A stretch of DNA of 12,995 nt from Candidatus Martarchaeota archaeon. Its GTDB lineage: Archaea; Micrarchaeota; Micrarchaeia; Norongarragalinales; UBA8480. Under the pieces are notes generated by a model that worked only from the letters and a program-made list of their open reading frames with translations, ran no database searches and was not told where the DNA came from. Shown here in pieces: positions 6,359-12,808 of this stretch (within the stretch, counting starts at the first letter, position 1; the number at the start of each line of letters is the position of its first letter). The DNA lies in the NCBI GenBank assembly GCA_023474775.1, contig JAMCXP010000010.1, forward strand, positions 1 through 12,995, read 5' to 3'. A program made the translations under genes and the position numbers.

Positions 6359-6862
6359 CTACTGCTTAGTTTTTATTTTCTTTGATTTTTTGCTTGGAGT
6401 TATTTTTATCTTCCAGTTTTTGAAGTTTTCAGGCATTTTATGATTGTTATACTCGTATAAAAAAACAGCTAGGGCGGCCACTTCTGAATGGGGTTGGCTG
6501 CCTATTGAAATATTGTAATCGGCTTTTTCGTAGACTTCTCTAGGAACTTTCTCCCCTCCTATTATCACCTGTAGGTTTTTACCCTTTAACTCTTTTATTT
6601 TATCTTCAAGTCTTTCCCCGTAGAAAGTCAGGTGAACTTTAAGTTTTTTGTTTTTTATTTCTTTTTTCCAGTTTTTTGAGTGTTTGATTTTAAAATTTCC
6701 ACCCCATTTTTCAGTCACTTTTTCAACGCTTTCAATGATATGGGGGTCGGCCTCACCAGTGAAAATCATTCCAGAAGCTCCAAAAGCTCTTGCCGTTAAA
6801 GCGCAATGAGTAGTTATCCTTTTATCCCTCTTCCTATGATTCAATCTCAAAACGCTTATCAT
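6359..6862 (-). CDS. trm56: tRNA (cytidine-56-2'-O)-methyltransferase, aTrm56
   Basis: SPOUT-class, SAM-dependent enzyme that 2'-O-methylates C56 in the T-loop of archaeal tRNAs. The 167 residues include the family hallmarks VLRLNHRKRDKRITTHCALTARAFGA (4-29), the WGG...NW spacer, KVHLTFYGE (75-83), and the SAM-knot region VIIGGEKVPREVY (99-111) with ADYNISIGSQPHSEVAALAVFLYE after it. It is slightly shorter than many homologues, ending in a Lys-rich tail. ATG 6862 fits a leaderless mRNA from the AT-box at 6881-6894. It is followed by tfe and lies divergent from tRNA-Lys. All three tRNAs in this window keep C56, its target. Confidence 0.95.
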   Translation of the reverse strand: MISVLRLNHRKRDKRITTHCALTARAFGASGMIFTGEADPHIIESVEKVTEKWGGNFKIKHSKNWKKEIKNKKLKVHLTFYGERLEDKIKELKGKNLQVIIGGEKVPREVYEKADYNISIGSQPHSEVAALAVFLYEYNNHKMPENFKNWKIKITPSKKSKKIKTKQ

Positions 6863-6880
6863 GATAAAAAATATTGTAGA

Positions 6881-6894
6881 AAATATTTATTAAA
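6881..6894. promoter_or_regulatory. AT-box probably shared by aTrm56 (minus) and tRNA-Lys (plus)
   Basis: AAATATTTATTAAA is centred ~25 bases from the aTrm56 ATG and ~33 bases from the first base of tRNA-Lys, the right distances for a leaderless mRNA one way and a short-leader tRNA the other. It resembles a TATA box in both orientations. Two overlapping boxes are equally possible. Confidence 0.45.
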
Positions 6895-6919
6895 CATCTT
6901 GATTCAAATCTAAACCACG

Positions 6920-6993
6920 GGGCTCGTAGCTCAGCCTGGTAGAGCAATCGGCTCTTAACCGATAGGTCGTGGGTCCGAATCCCACCGAGCCCG
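6920..6993 (+). tRNA. tRNA-Lys (CTT), intron-free
   Basis: A complete 74-nt cloverleaf. The acceptor GGGCTCG/CGAGCCC ends in discriminator G73. The D-arm is GCTC/GAGC with G18G19. The anticodon arm ATCGG/CCGAT closes CTCTTAA (anticodon CTT), and the T-arm GTGGG/CCCAC closes loop TCCGAAT. CCA is not encoded. Position 55 is C rather than the near-universal T (pseudouridine in RNA), while C56 is normal. Unlike the other two tRNAs here it has no intron, and its leader shows no complementarity to its D-arm. A T-run follows directly. Confidence 0.97.
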
Positions 6994-6994
6994 C

Positions 6995-7002
6995 TTTTTT
7001 TT
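6995..7002 (+). terminator. T-run terminator of tRNA-Lys
   Basis: Eight T residues begin two bases after the tRNA 3' end, the usual archaeal stop signal. It separates the tRNA from leuS. Confidence 0.6.
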
Positions 7003-7046
7003 AAAAAGAATTAAAAATCAATTCTGTGCAATATATTTTGATTTAA

Positions 7047-9602
7047 ATGGAAACAGACTCGCTGACAACTGAAGTGCTTAAGCAGATAGCTGAGAAATGG
7101 CAGTTGGAGTGGGAAAAACAGAAAGCTTTCCAGATCAACGAAGAAGAAGGAAAGCCAAAATTCTACCTTCTTGAAATGTTTCCCTACCCCTCGGGAAACA
7201 TGCACATGGGTCATGCGAGAAACTACTCTATAGGAGACGCTTTTGCAAGATTCAAGAGAATGAATGGTTTTAACGTGTTGTATCCAATGGGTTTCGATGC
7301 TTTTGGGCTTCCTGCAGAGAACGCGGCTATAAAGAACAAAATAAATCCAAAAGAATGGACTGAAAAAAACATTTTAAGTTTCAAGCAAAATTTTAAAAAA
7401 TTCGGTTCAAGTTATGATTGGAGGAGAGAGGTGGTGACTTGCAATCCAGAATATTATAAGTGGAACCAGTGGTTTTTCCTTAAATTTTTAGAAAAAGGCA
7501 TGGCCTATCGCAAGAAATCGCCTGTGAATTGGTGTCCTTCTTGTAAGACCGTTTTGGCAAACGAGCAGGTTGAGCAGGGAAGGTGCTGGCGATGCAAGTC
7601 TAAGGTGGTTTTCAAGGATCTTGAGCAGTGGTTTTTCAGGATAACTGATTATTCAGAAGAGCTTCTTGAAGGATTGAAGGATTTAGAATGGCCAAAAGAA
7701 GTAAAGATAATGCAGGAGAATTGGATTGGCAAAAGCGAGGGCATTCTGGTTGACTTTAAAATAAAAGAATCAGGGGAAAAAATACAGATTTTCACCACAA
7801 GGCCTGACACGCTTTTTGGAGTTACGTTTATGGTTCTGGCTCCTGATCATCCAAAGCTTTTGGATCTTGTTAAAGGAACAAAGCAGGAAAAGGAAGTGAA
7901 GGAGTTCATAGAAAAGTCCATGCACGATAGGATTTCTGGTGTTTTGGACCAAGAAAAACACGGGGTTAATACAGGAAAGTATTGCGTGAACCCGGTTAAC
8001 AATGAGGAGATTTCAATTTATGTAGGAAACTTCGTACTTTCAGAGTATGGGACAGGAGCAATAATGTCTGTTCCTGCCCATGATCAGAGAGACTTTGAGT
8101 TTGCAAAGAAGTATGACCTTCCAATCAAAGTGGTGATTCAACCTCAAAATCAGTCTTTGGACGCTGAAACAATGGAGAAAGCTTTTGTTGAAGTAGGGGT
8201 TCTTGTAAATTCTCAACAGTTCAATGGAATTAAAAGCAATGAAGCTATTAAAAGGATGGGCGACTGGCTTGAGGAAAAGAAGATTGGAAAGAAGACAACA
8301 GAGTATAAGATACGAGATTGGCTTATTTCAAGGCAAAGATATTGGGGCACTCCTATTCCTATAATTTACTGTGAAAAGTGTGGTGTTGTGCCTGTCAATG
8401 AAAAAGACCTCCCAATAATTCTTCCCACTGACGTTCAATTCACTGGAACTGGAAACCCTATTGAAACGTCGAAAACTTTTACTGGGGTTAAATGCCCTAA
8501 GTGTGAGGGTAAAGCTAGAAGGGAGACTGATACGATGGATACTTTTGTCGACTCTTCATGGTATTTCTTGAGGTATTCAGACCCCAAAAACCAGAAAGAG
8601 CCTTTTTCTAAGCAGGAGATTGAAAAATGGCTTCCTGTTGACCAGTATATTGGCGGCGTGGAGCATGCAATTCTTCACTTGCTTTACGCCAGGTTTTTCA
8701 CTAAAGCGTTAAGAGATTTGAATCTTCTTGAAATAGACGAGCCTTTCAATAGTCTTTTGTCTCAGGGGATGGTGTTGAAGGAGGGGGCGAAGATGTCTAA
8801 GTCTATTGGAAACATTGTAGATCCTAACGAGATAATGGACGCGTACGGGCCTGACGTTTTGAGGTTTTATCTGCTTTCTGTTGCAATGCCTGAAACTGAA
8901 TTGGATTGGAGTGATCAAGGAGTGCCAGCGGCTTTCAAGTTCATAACAAGGCTTTGGAATGCGGTAAATGCTTGTATTGAAAGAAAACAAGGCAAGAGTG
9001 AGCAAAACACCACTGCTACAGCCACTCTGCAAGATGAATATCTTAATGCTTTGACTTGTAAGACTGTTGAAGAGGTTACAAAGCGGTTCAATGAGAAGAA
9101 ATTCAACCTTGCTGTTTCAAACCTTTCAACGCTAATAGACGTTTTAAGGGAGTATGCGGAAACAATCAAAGAGCCTTCTGAAAAGCAGAAGGAAGCGATG
9201 CAGGACACTGCGGAAACTCTTGTTATTCTCATATCTCCTTTCACTCCTCATGTTTCAGAAGAGTTGTGGCAAAAACTAGGCAAGAAAGGCTTTGCTTCAA
9301 CAAACGCTAGGTGGCCTGAAGTTAAAAAGTATGACTCTAAAGTGCTGGAAACAATAGAAGCTTATAAAAAGATCTCGGAAGACGTTGAAAAAATTAAGGG
9401 AATAGCCAAAACAAGCTTATCAAAAGCCTTTATTTACTTAATTCCCGGCGAGTTGGAAAAGTTCAGGGGGCTTCCAGCCTACCTAAAAAGACACTCTGGC
9501 TTGGAAACAATCATATTCTCCACAAGCGACCCTTCAAAGTATGATCCTAAAAACAAGTCAAAATCAACCAAGCCAGGAAGGCCTGGAATATACTTGGAGT
9601 GA
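7047..9602 (+). CDS. leuS: Leucyl-tRNA synthetase, bacterial-type core
   Basis: Charges tRNA-Leu; class Ia synthetase. At 851 residues it has the bacterial length (archaeal/eukaryal enzymes exceed 900). HMGH (the HIGH motif) is at 53-56 inside EMFPYPSGNMHMGHARNY, a bacterial-type stretch. A zinc knuckle has Cys163, 166, 180 and 183. The CP1 editing domain shows TTRPDTLFGVTF and GTGAIMSVPAHDQRDFEFA; a second CxxC pair (YCEKC, CPKC) precedes the leucine-specific region; KMSKS is at 582-586. The anticodon-binding domain follows. The last ~70 residues, ending YDPKNKSKSTKPGRPGIYLE, look more like the tail of archaeal LeuRS than the bacterial C-terminal domain. ATG 7047 gives the expected N-terminus. 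Confidence 0.97.
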   Translation: METDSLTTEVLKQIAEKWQLEWEKQKAFQINEEEGKPKFYLLEMFPYPSGNMHMGHARNYSIGDAFARFKRMNGFNVLYPMGFDAFGLPAENAAIKNKINPKEWTEKNILSFKQNFKKFGSSYDWRREVVTCNPEYYKWNQWFFLKFLEKGMAYRKKSPVNWCPSCKTVLANEQVEQGRCWRCKSKVVFKDLEQWFFRITDYSEELLEGLKDLEWPKEVKIMQENWIGKSEGILVDFKIKESGEKIQIFTTRPDTLFGVTFMVLAPDHPKLLDLVKGTKQEKEVKEFIEKSMHDRISGVLDQEKHGVNTGKYCVNPVNNEEISIYVGNFVLSEYGTGAIMSVPAHDQRDFEFAKKYDLPIKVVIQPQNQSLDAETMEKAFVEVGVLVNSQQFNGIKSNEAIKRMGDWLEEKKIGKKTTEYKIRDWLISRQRYWGTPIPIIYCEKCGVVPVNEKDLPIILPTDVQFTGTGNPIETSKTFTGVKCPKCEGKARRETDTMDTFVDSSWYFLRYSDPKNQKEPFSKQEIEKWLPVDQYIGGVEHAILHLLYARFFTKALRDLNLLEIDEPFNSLLSQGMVLKEGAKMSKSIGNIVDPNEIMDAYGPDVLRFYLLSVAMPETELDWSDQGVPAAFKFITRLWNAVNACIERKQGKSEQNTTATATLQDEYLNALTCKTVEEVTKRFNEKKFNLAVSNLSTLIDVLREYAETIKEPSEKQKEAMQDTAETLVILISPFTPHVSEELWQKLGKKGFASTNARWPEVKKYDSKVLETIEAYKKISEDVEKIKGIAKTSLSKAFIYLIPGELEKFRGLPAYLKRHSGLETIIFSTSDPSKYDPKNKSKSTKPGRPGIYLE

Positions 9603-9655
9603 ATTTTCAATATCTTATGCTTTAATTTACTTTTTCATATTTATCTGCATGGTTA

Positions 9656-9666
9656 ATCTTATAAAT
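9656..9666 (+). promoter_or_regulatory. TATA box of the DUF4256 gene
   Basis: ATCTTATAAAT is centred ~25 bases before ATG 9687, which favours that start (leaderless) over GTG 9669 and ATG 9672. Confidence 0.45.
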
Positions 9667-9686
9667 TAGTGATGAATAATATGATT

Positions 9687-10265
9687 ATGCGCTCTATCAC
9701 TGCAAAAAAAGAGCTTTCTCCAAAGCAGCATGAAGAAATAATCAAAATACTGAAAATTCGTTTTGAGAAAAACATTAACCGACATAAAGGCATTGAATGG
9801 ACTAAAGTGCTGGAAAGGCTTAAAGTAAAGCCAGAAAAACTCTGGTCACTCAATGAGATGGAGAGGACAGGTGGTGAGCCGGATGTTGTTGGCCGTGATA
9901 AAAAGACTGGAGAGTTTATTTTTTATGATTGTTCGGAGCAAACTCCTAAAGGTCGTGTAAATGTTTGCTACGACCGTGAAGGGCAGGAGTTGAGGGAAAA
10001 GCAAGGGATTCATCCAAAAGGGAATGTTGTTGATATGGCGGGTGCTATGGGAATAGAACTTTTGACAGAGGAACATTATCGAGAGTTGCAGAAACTCGGA
10101 ACTTTTGATACGAAGACTTCAAGTTGGATTAAAACCCCTTCTGATGTTAGAAAGCTTGGCGGGGCTTTATTTGCCGATCGCAGGTATGGCAACGTCTTTT
10201 TATATCATAACGGCGCTCCCTCTTTCTACAGTGGAAGGGCGTTCCGCGGTTCGCTAAGGGTTTGA
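9687..10265 (+). CDS. DUF4256 family protein
   Basis: Soluble protein of unknown function that matches DUF4256 from memory of the family. In 192 residues it carries RFEKNINRHKGIEWTKV, LWSLNEMERTGGEPDVVG, FIFYDCSEQTPKGRVNVCYDREG, a MAGAMGIELLTEEHYRELQKLG segment and the ending VFLYHNGAPSFYSGRAFRGSLRV, all strongly conserved in that family. Length is normal and no signal peptide or membrane helix is visible. The family is known to me mainly from bacteria, so a transferred gene is likely. ATG 9687 is chosen from the TATA box at 9656-9666; ATG 9672 would add five residues. It stands alone between leuS and a convergent ankyrin gene. Confidence 0.88.
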   Translation: MRSITAKKELSPKQHEEIIKILKIRFEKNINRHKGIEWTKVLERLKVKPEKLWSLNEMERTGGEPDVVGRDKKTGEFIFYDCSEQTPKGRVNVCYDREGQELREKQGIHPKGNVVDMAGAMGIELLTEEHYRELQKLGTFDTKTSSWIKTPSDVRKLGGALFADRRYGNVFLYHNGAPSFYSGRAFRGSLRV

Positions 10266-10339
10266 ATTAAAATAAGATTAGAATTGTATGGAAACCTTAA
10301 TTTGGGTTATCTCTTATTTGTATAAATAATTTCACGTAA

Positions 10340-10789
10340 TTAGTGTTTAGTGTAGACTCTTATAAGCTCCATCAACTCTTTGCTTCCGCTTTGCTTGGCC
10401 GCGTTCAAAACCTCTTTATCCATAGCCGCTCCGTTCTTCATTAAAAGTTCGGCTGTTCCCAAATTCTTATTAAAAACTGCGTACCTTAAAGGGCTCCACT
10501 GTAGAATGTCTTTGCTGTTGATGTTTGCATGATTTTTTATTAAAAACTCGACCATGTCTGTTTCTCCCTGCTCTGAAAGCAGGTGCAGGGGGCTTGCTTT
10601 TAACTCGTTTTTTGCGTTGACGTCAGCGCCGTTTTTAACAAGATCTCTAACACTTTTGAAATCCTTTACGTTTATCGCTTTAAATAGTAATCCGTTCAAC
10701 TCCTTGGTTTTTTCTGTCTCCTCCCATTTTTCAGTTTCTTTCAAGAGTTTTTCTCTCTTAAATTTTTTTAAGTCAATCACTTCTGCCAT
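10340..10789 (-). CDS. Ankyrin-repeat protein
   Basis: A 149-residue soluble protein, probably a protein-binding adaptor. After a charged, Lys/Glu-rich N-terminal helix (MAEVIDLKKFKREKLLKETEKWEE) it has about three and a half ankyrin repeats. The first is LLFKAINVKDFKSVRDLVKNGADVNAKN. The second has SPLHLLSEQGETDMVEFLIKNHANINSKD, and the third SPLRYAVFNKNLGTAELLMKNGAAMD. A capping partial repeat ends the protein. The repeats keep the usual TPLH-like and GADVN-like turns. ATG 10789 is preferred to an upstream TTG at 10810, whose extension only translates an A-run. The partner is unknown. Confidence 0.85.
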   Translation of the reverse strand: MAEVIDLKKFKREKLLKETEKWEETEKTKELNGLLFKAINVKDFKSVRDLVKNGADVNAKNELKASPLHLLSEQGETDMVEFLIKNHANINSKDILQWSPLRYAVFNKNLGTAELLMKNGAAMDKEVLNAAKQSGSKELMELIRVYTKH

Positions 10790-10798
10790 AAAAACCGC

Positions 10799-10840
10799 TT
10801 TTTTTTTCAAAAATTAATCAAAATGTTTTTTTTTCAAAAA
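10799..10840. repeat. Direct repeat of T9-C-A5, two exact copies
   Basis: The 15-base unit (nine T, one C, five A) occurs at 10799-10813 and 10826-10840, 27 bp apart, just upstream of the ankyrin gene. The first copy overlaps the region where that gene's promoter should be. Confidence 0.6.
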
Positions 10841-10854
10841 CATCGAGCAAAATA

Positions 10855-10913
10855 GGAACAAGCAGAAAAATAAACCTTACTCTCTGCCGGCAGAAAACTA
10901 AACTTATTGTTCC
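10855..10913. repeat. Nested inverted repeats around a 12-bp palindrome
   Basis: GGAACAA (10855-10861) and TTGTTCC (10907-10913) form an outer pair. Inside lies the perfect palindrome TCTGCCGGCAGA (10883-10894), notable in an AT-rich spacer. It could be a binding site for a dimeric protein or a small structured RNA; no function is evident. Confidence 0.5.
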
Positions 10914-11001
10914 CTTAAATGTAACCCCTAAAAAAGAAAAACACAAGGTTTTTATTCAACCTTCCCCCTACCATTAAGTACCTTATTTGGAAAGGTGGGT
11001 T

Positions 11002-11051
11002 GAACTGGTCGCCCTCTTGAAAAAATCTAATTTTTCTCTGGCGACCCGTTC
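11002..11051. other. Stable hairpin, possible small RNA
   Basis: GAAC (11002-11005) and GGTCGCC (11007-11013) pair with GGCGACC (11040-11046) and GTTC (11048-11051), with one mismatch between the two helices. An inner stem GAAAAA/TTTTTC (11019-11024 with 11031-11036) has a six-base loop. A T-run (11051-11055 region) follows. It may be a small non-coding RNA or a terminator; no known family is recognised. Confidence 0.4.
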
Positions 11052-11144
11052 TTTTAAAATAATTTCTTTAAATTTTTCCATGGTTTTCAACCAAAAATTA
11101 ATAAAACCTTAAAACAAAAATTTAAACCAGCTGCTCTTTAAAAG

Positions 11145-11248
11145 GCAGGGTTAATTCTTTTTTCCTCAGGAAATGGAGTCCCTAAGGCAGAGCAGCTATG
11201 CGTCCGCCTGCAGAGCGGAATAGCGGGGTGCGACTCCCCGGCCCTGCT
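11145..11248 (+). tRNA. tRNA-Cys (GCA) with an intron between nucleotides 9 and 10
   Basis: Exons 11145-11152 plus 11186-11248 form a full tRNA. The acceptor GCAGGGT/GCCCTGC has discriminator T73, the classic cysteine determinant. The D-stem is GCAG/ATGC with loop AGCAGCT. The anticodon stem TCCGC/GCGGA closes CTGCAGA (anticodon GCA), the variable loop is 4 nt, and the T-arm CGGGG/CCCCG closes TGCGACT. G15 and G48 would form the G-G Levitt pair known in E. coli tRNA-Cys. Position 18 is A and position 55 is G, both normally invariant (G18, T55), whereas G19 and C56 are kept. CCA is not encoded. Confidence 0.9.
11153..11185 (+). other. Non-canonical tRNA intron, 33 nt, with bulge-helix-bulge motif
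   Basis: A canonical motif can be drawn: central helix AGGG (11147-11150) with CCCT (11180-11183), 5' bulge TTA (11151-11153) and 3' bulge AAG (11184-11186). Cutting after the second base of each bulge joins T8 to G9-G10. The intron continues the helix (11154-11158 with 11175-11179) and ends in TTTCC/GGAAA (11161-11165 with 11169-11173). The exon-side helix is GC/GC (11145-11146 with 11187-11188), then leader AGCTGCTCT (11129-11137) with D-arm AGAGCAGCT (11189-11197), nine perfect pairs. Confidence 0.75.
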
Positions 11249-11352
11249 TGCAATGATCAATTACAACAATCATAAATATGAGGTTCTATTGTTCAAACTG
11301 AATGGAGTAACTTTATAGCAATGGGTCTTCTGCGGTTATTATTTCTTTTAGG

Positions 11353-11517
11353 TTGATTACTGATGCTAACCTTTGCGGCAAATATTATTCTTTTCTCAGT
11401 AAGTCTGATAAGCAAGTGATTGAAATTGCTTTAAGGAAAGAAAAGCTCTTGAAAGAAACTTTAAGCAGGGTTAAACTTTTTAGTGGTAATTTTTTTCTTT
11501 TATTATTTTGCAGTTAA
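11353..11517 (+). pseudogene. Small hypothetical ORF, possibly the remnant of a decayed gene
   Basis: From TTG 11353 the frame encodes 54 residues (LITDANLCGKYYSFLSKSDK, then a Lys/Glu-rich helix IEIALRKEKLLKETLSRVKL and a hydrophobic end). The frame is open back to 11311 without a better start codon. Just upstream, ATG 11278 reads MRFYCSN then TGA, which looks like the start of a zinc-ribbon protein whose second Cys codon became a stop; ATG 11321 reads in another frame for 11 codons. No ribosome site precedes the TTG. A gene broken by stop and frameshift, or sequencing error, would explain this; chance is also possible. Confidence 0.27.
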
Positions 11518-11574
11518 AACGGAATAGTTTTTTTGGTGGGTTTGGGTTTTTCCTGAAAATGTTTTTAAGCATTT

Positions 11575-11597
11575 CCTACTGAATTTAAAACAGTAGG
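11575..11597. promoter_or_regulatory. Inverted repeat in the hppA leader, possible operator
   Basis: CCTACTG (11575-11581) and CAGTAGG (11591-11597) flank nine AT bases. A TATA-like TTTTTAAG (11562-11569) would start transcription near 11590, so the repeat covers the start site. A GGTGAT ribosome site (11607-11612) follows before ATG 11620. A dimeric repressor site or a 5' hairpin are both possible. Confidence 0.45.
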
Positions 11598-11619
11598 TAT
11601 TAACGTGGTGATTTGATTT

Positions 11620-12808
11620 ATGGACTTTTCTATTATATTGTCGATTTTAACTGGTTTGGTTGCGCTTGGAGCGGCGGGTTTTTTTGTTTACAGTATTTTG
11701 CAGGAGCCTGATGGAACGAAGAAGATGAATGAGGTTGCTTTGGCTATTAGGGAGGGCGCTAATGCTTATCTTAAGCGTCAGTATTCCACTGTGGCGGTTT
11801 TTGTTTTTATTTTGTTTTTGATAATTGGGTTTGCGGTTGGTTGGAGCGTTGCTTTTGCTTTTATTGTTGGTAGTGTTTTGAGTGCTTTGGCTGGTTTTAT
11901 TGGTATGAGTATTAGTGTGAGGGCGAATGTTAAGACTGCTCAGGCAGCTGAGAAGAGTTTGCAGAAGGCTTTGGATGTTTCAACGAGGGGTGGGGCGGTT
12001 ACTGGAATAACTTTGGTGGGTTTGGGTTTGATTGGGGTAACTGTTTTTTATGTTTTGTTTCATAATCCTCTTGTTTTGATTGGGTTTGGTTTTGGGGCTT
12101 CTTTAATTTCGTTGTTTGCTAGGGTCGGGGGAGGTATTTATACTAAGGCGGCAGATGTTGGAGCGGATTTGGTTGGGAAAGTAGAGAAGGGCATTCCTGA
12201 GGATGATCCTAGGAATCCAGCGGTGATTGCTGATAATGTGGGTGATAATGTGGGTGATTGTGCGGGTATGGCTGCTGATTTGTTTGAATCTTTTGTGGTG
12301 ACTATCATAGCTGCGATGCTTTTGAGTATTTCAGTTTCAGGTGTTGGTTTGGCGGGTTTTCAGAGTGAGAGTATGTTTACTACCACACCGTTGGCGGTGG
12401 CGAGTATTGGTGTTTTGGCTTCAATAGTTGGAACTTTCTTCTTTAAATTAAAAGGAACAAAGATAATGAGTGCTTTATATAAGGGGGTGATAGTTTCAAC
12501 GATTCTAGCGTTGATAGGTTTTTTCATAGCTTTTGGTTGGACTTATATTTTTGAAGCACTTATAGTCGGTTTGATTTTGACTTTATCGATTTTCTTTGTG
12601 ACGGAGTATTATACGAGTAAGGATTATTCTCCTGTGCAAGGGATTGCTAGGGCGGCTAAAACAGGGGCTGGAACTAATTTGATTCAGGGTTTGGCAGAAG
12701 GGATGCAGTCGGTGGCAGTGCCTTTGGTTTTGGTGGTTTTGGCAATTATTGCGAGTTTTGAGGCTGGAGGTATTTATGGTGTTTCGCTGGCCGCGGTTTC
12801 TATGTTGT
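11620..12808 (+). CDS. hppA: Membrane-bound ion-translocating pyrophosphatase (3'-truncated)
   Basis: Hydrolyses pyrophosphate and pumps H+ or Na+ across the membrane, recovering energy from biosynthesis. About 396 of the usual ~670-700 residues are present, with many hydrophobic helices. The N-terminal GANAYLKRQY motif is followed by DVGADLVGKVEKGIPEDDPRNP (179-200) and DNVGDNVGDCAGMAADLFES (205-224), the substrate- and Mg-binding core. The frame runs on to 12858, but after about 12809 it reads a fold-back copy and gives a false tail. The true next residues can be read from the complement of 12896-12813: LTGIVITLDSYGPITDNAG and beyond. The residues that tell potassium dependence are not reached. 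The first 800 bases are unusually G/T-rich. The start is backed by GGTGAT eight bases upstream. Confidence 0.94.

Larger units (their letters stand above)
10790..11144. other. Gene-poor stretch with hairpins and homopolymer repeats
   Basis: I find no convincing protein gene in these ~355 bases. They hold a duplicated T9-C-A5 element, nested inverted repeats around a 12-bp palindrome (10855-10913), a stable hairpin (11002-11051), and the probable promoter and leader of tRNA-Cys. I saw no box C/D, SRP or RNase P signature. Confidence 0.6.
11249..11619. other. Spacer with a decayed or doubtful small ORF and the hppA leader
   Basis: These ~370 bases hold a weak small reading frame (11353-11517), short peptide starts at 11278 and 11321 that soon hit stops, and the promoter/leader of hppA with an inverted repeat at 11575-11597. 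Nothing else is recognisable. Confidence 0.55.

Noticed and set aside
6306..6359. Upstream GTG start for TFE giving 18 more residues
   Set aside because: The TATA box lies inside this extension and the homologous part begins at ATG 6305.
8709..9244. Long minus-strand ORFs inside leuS
   Set aside because: They are shadows of the leuS coding frame with no recognisable protein features.
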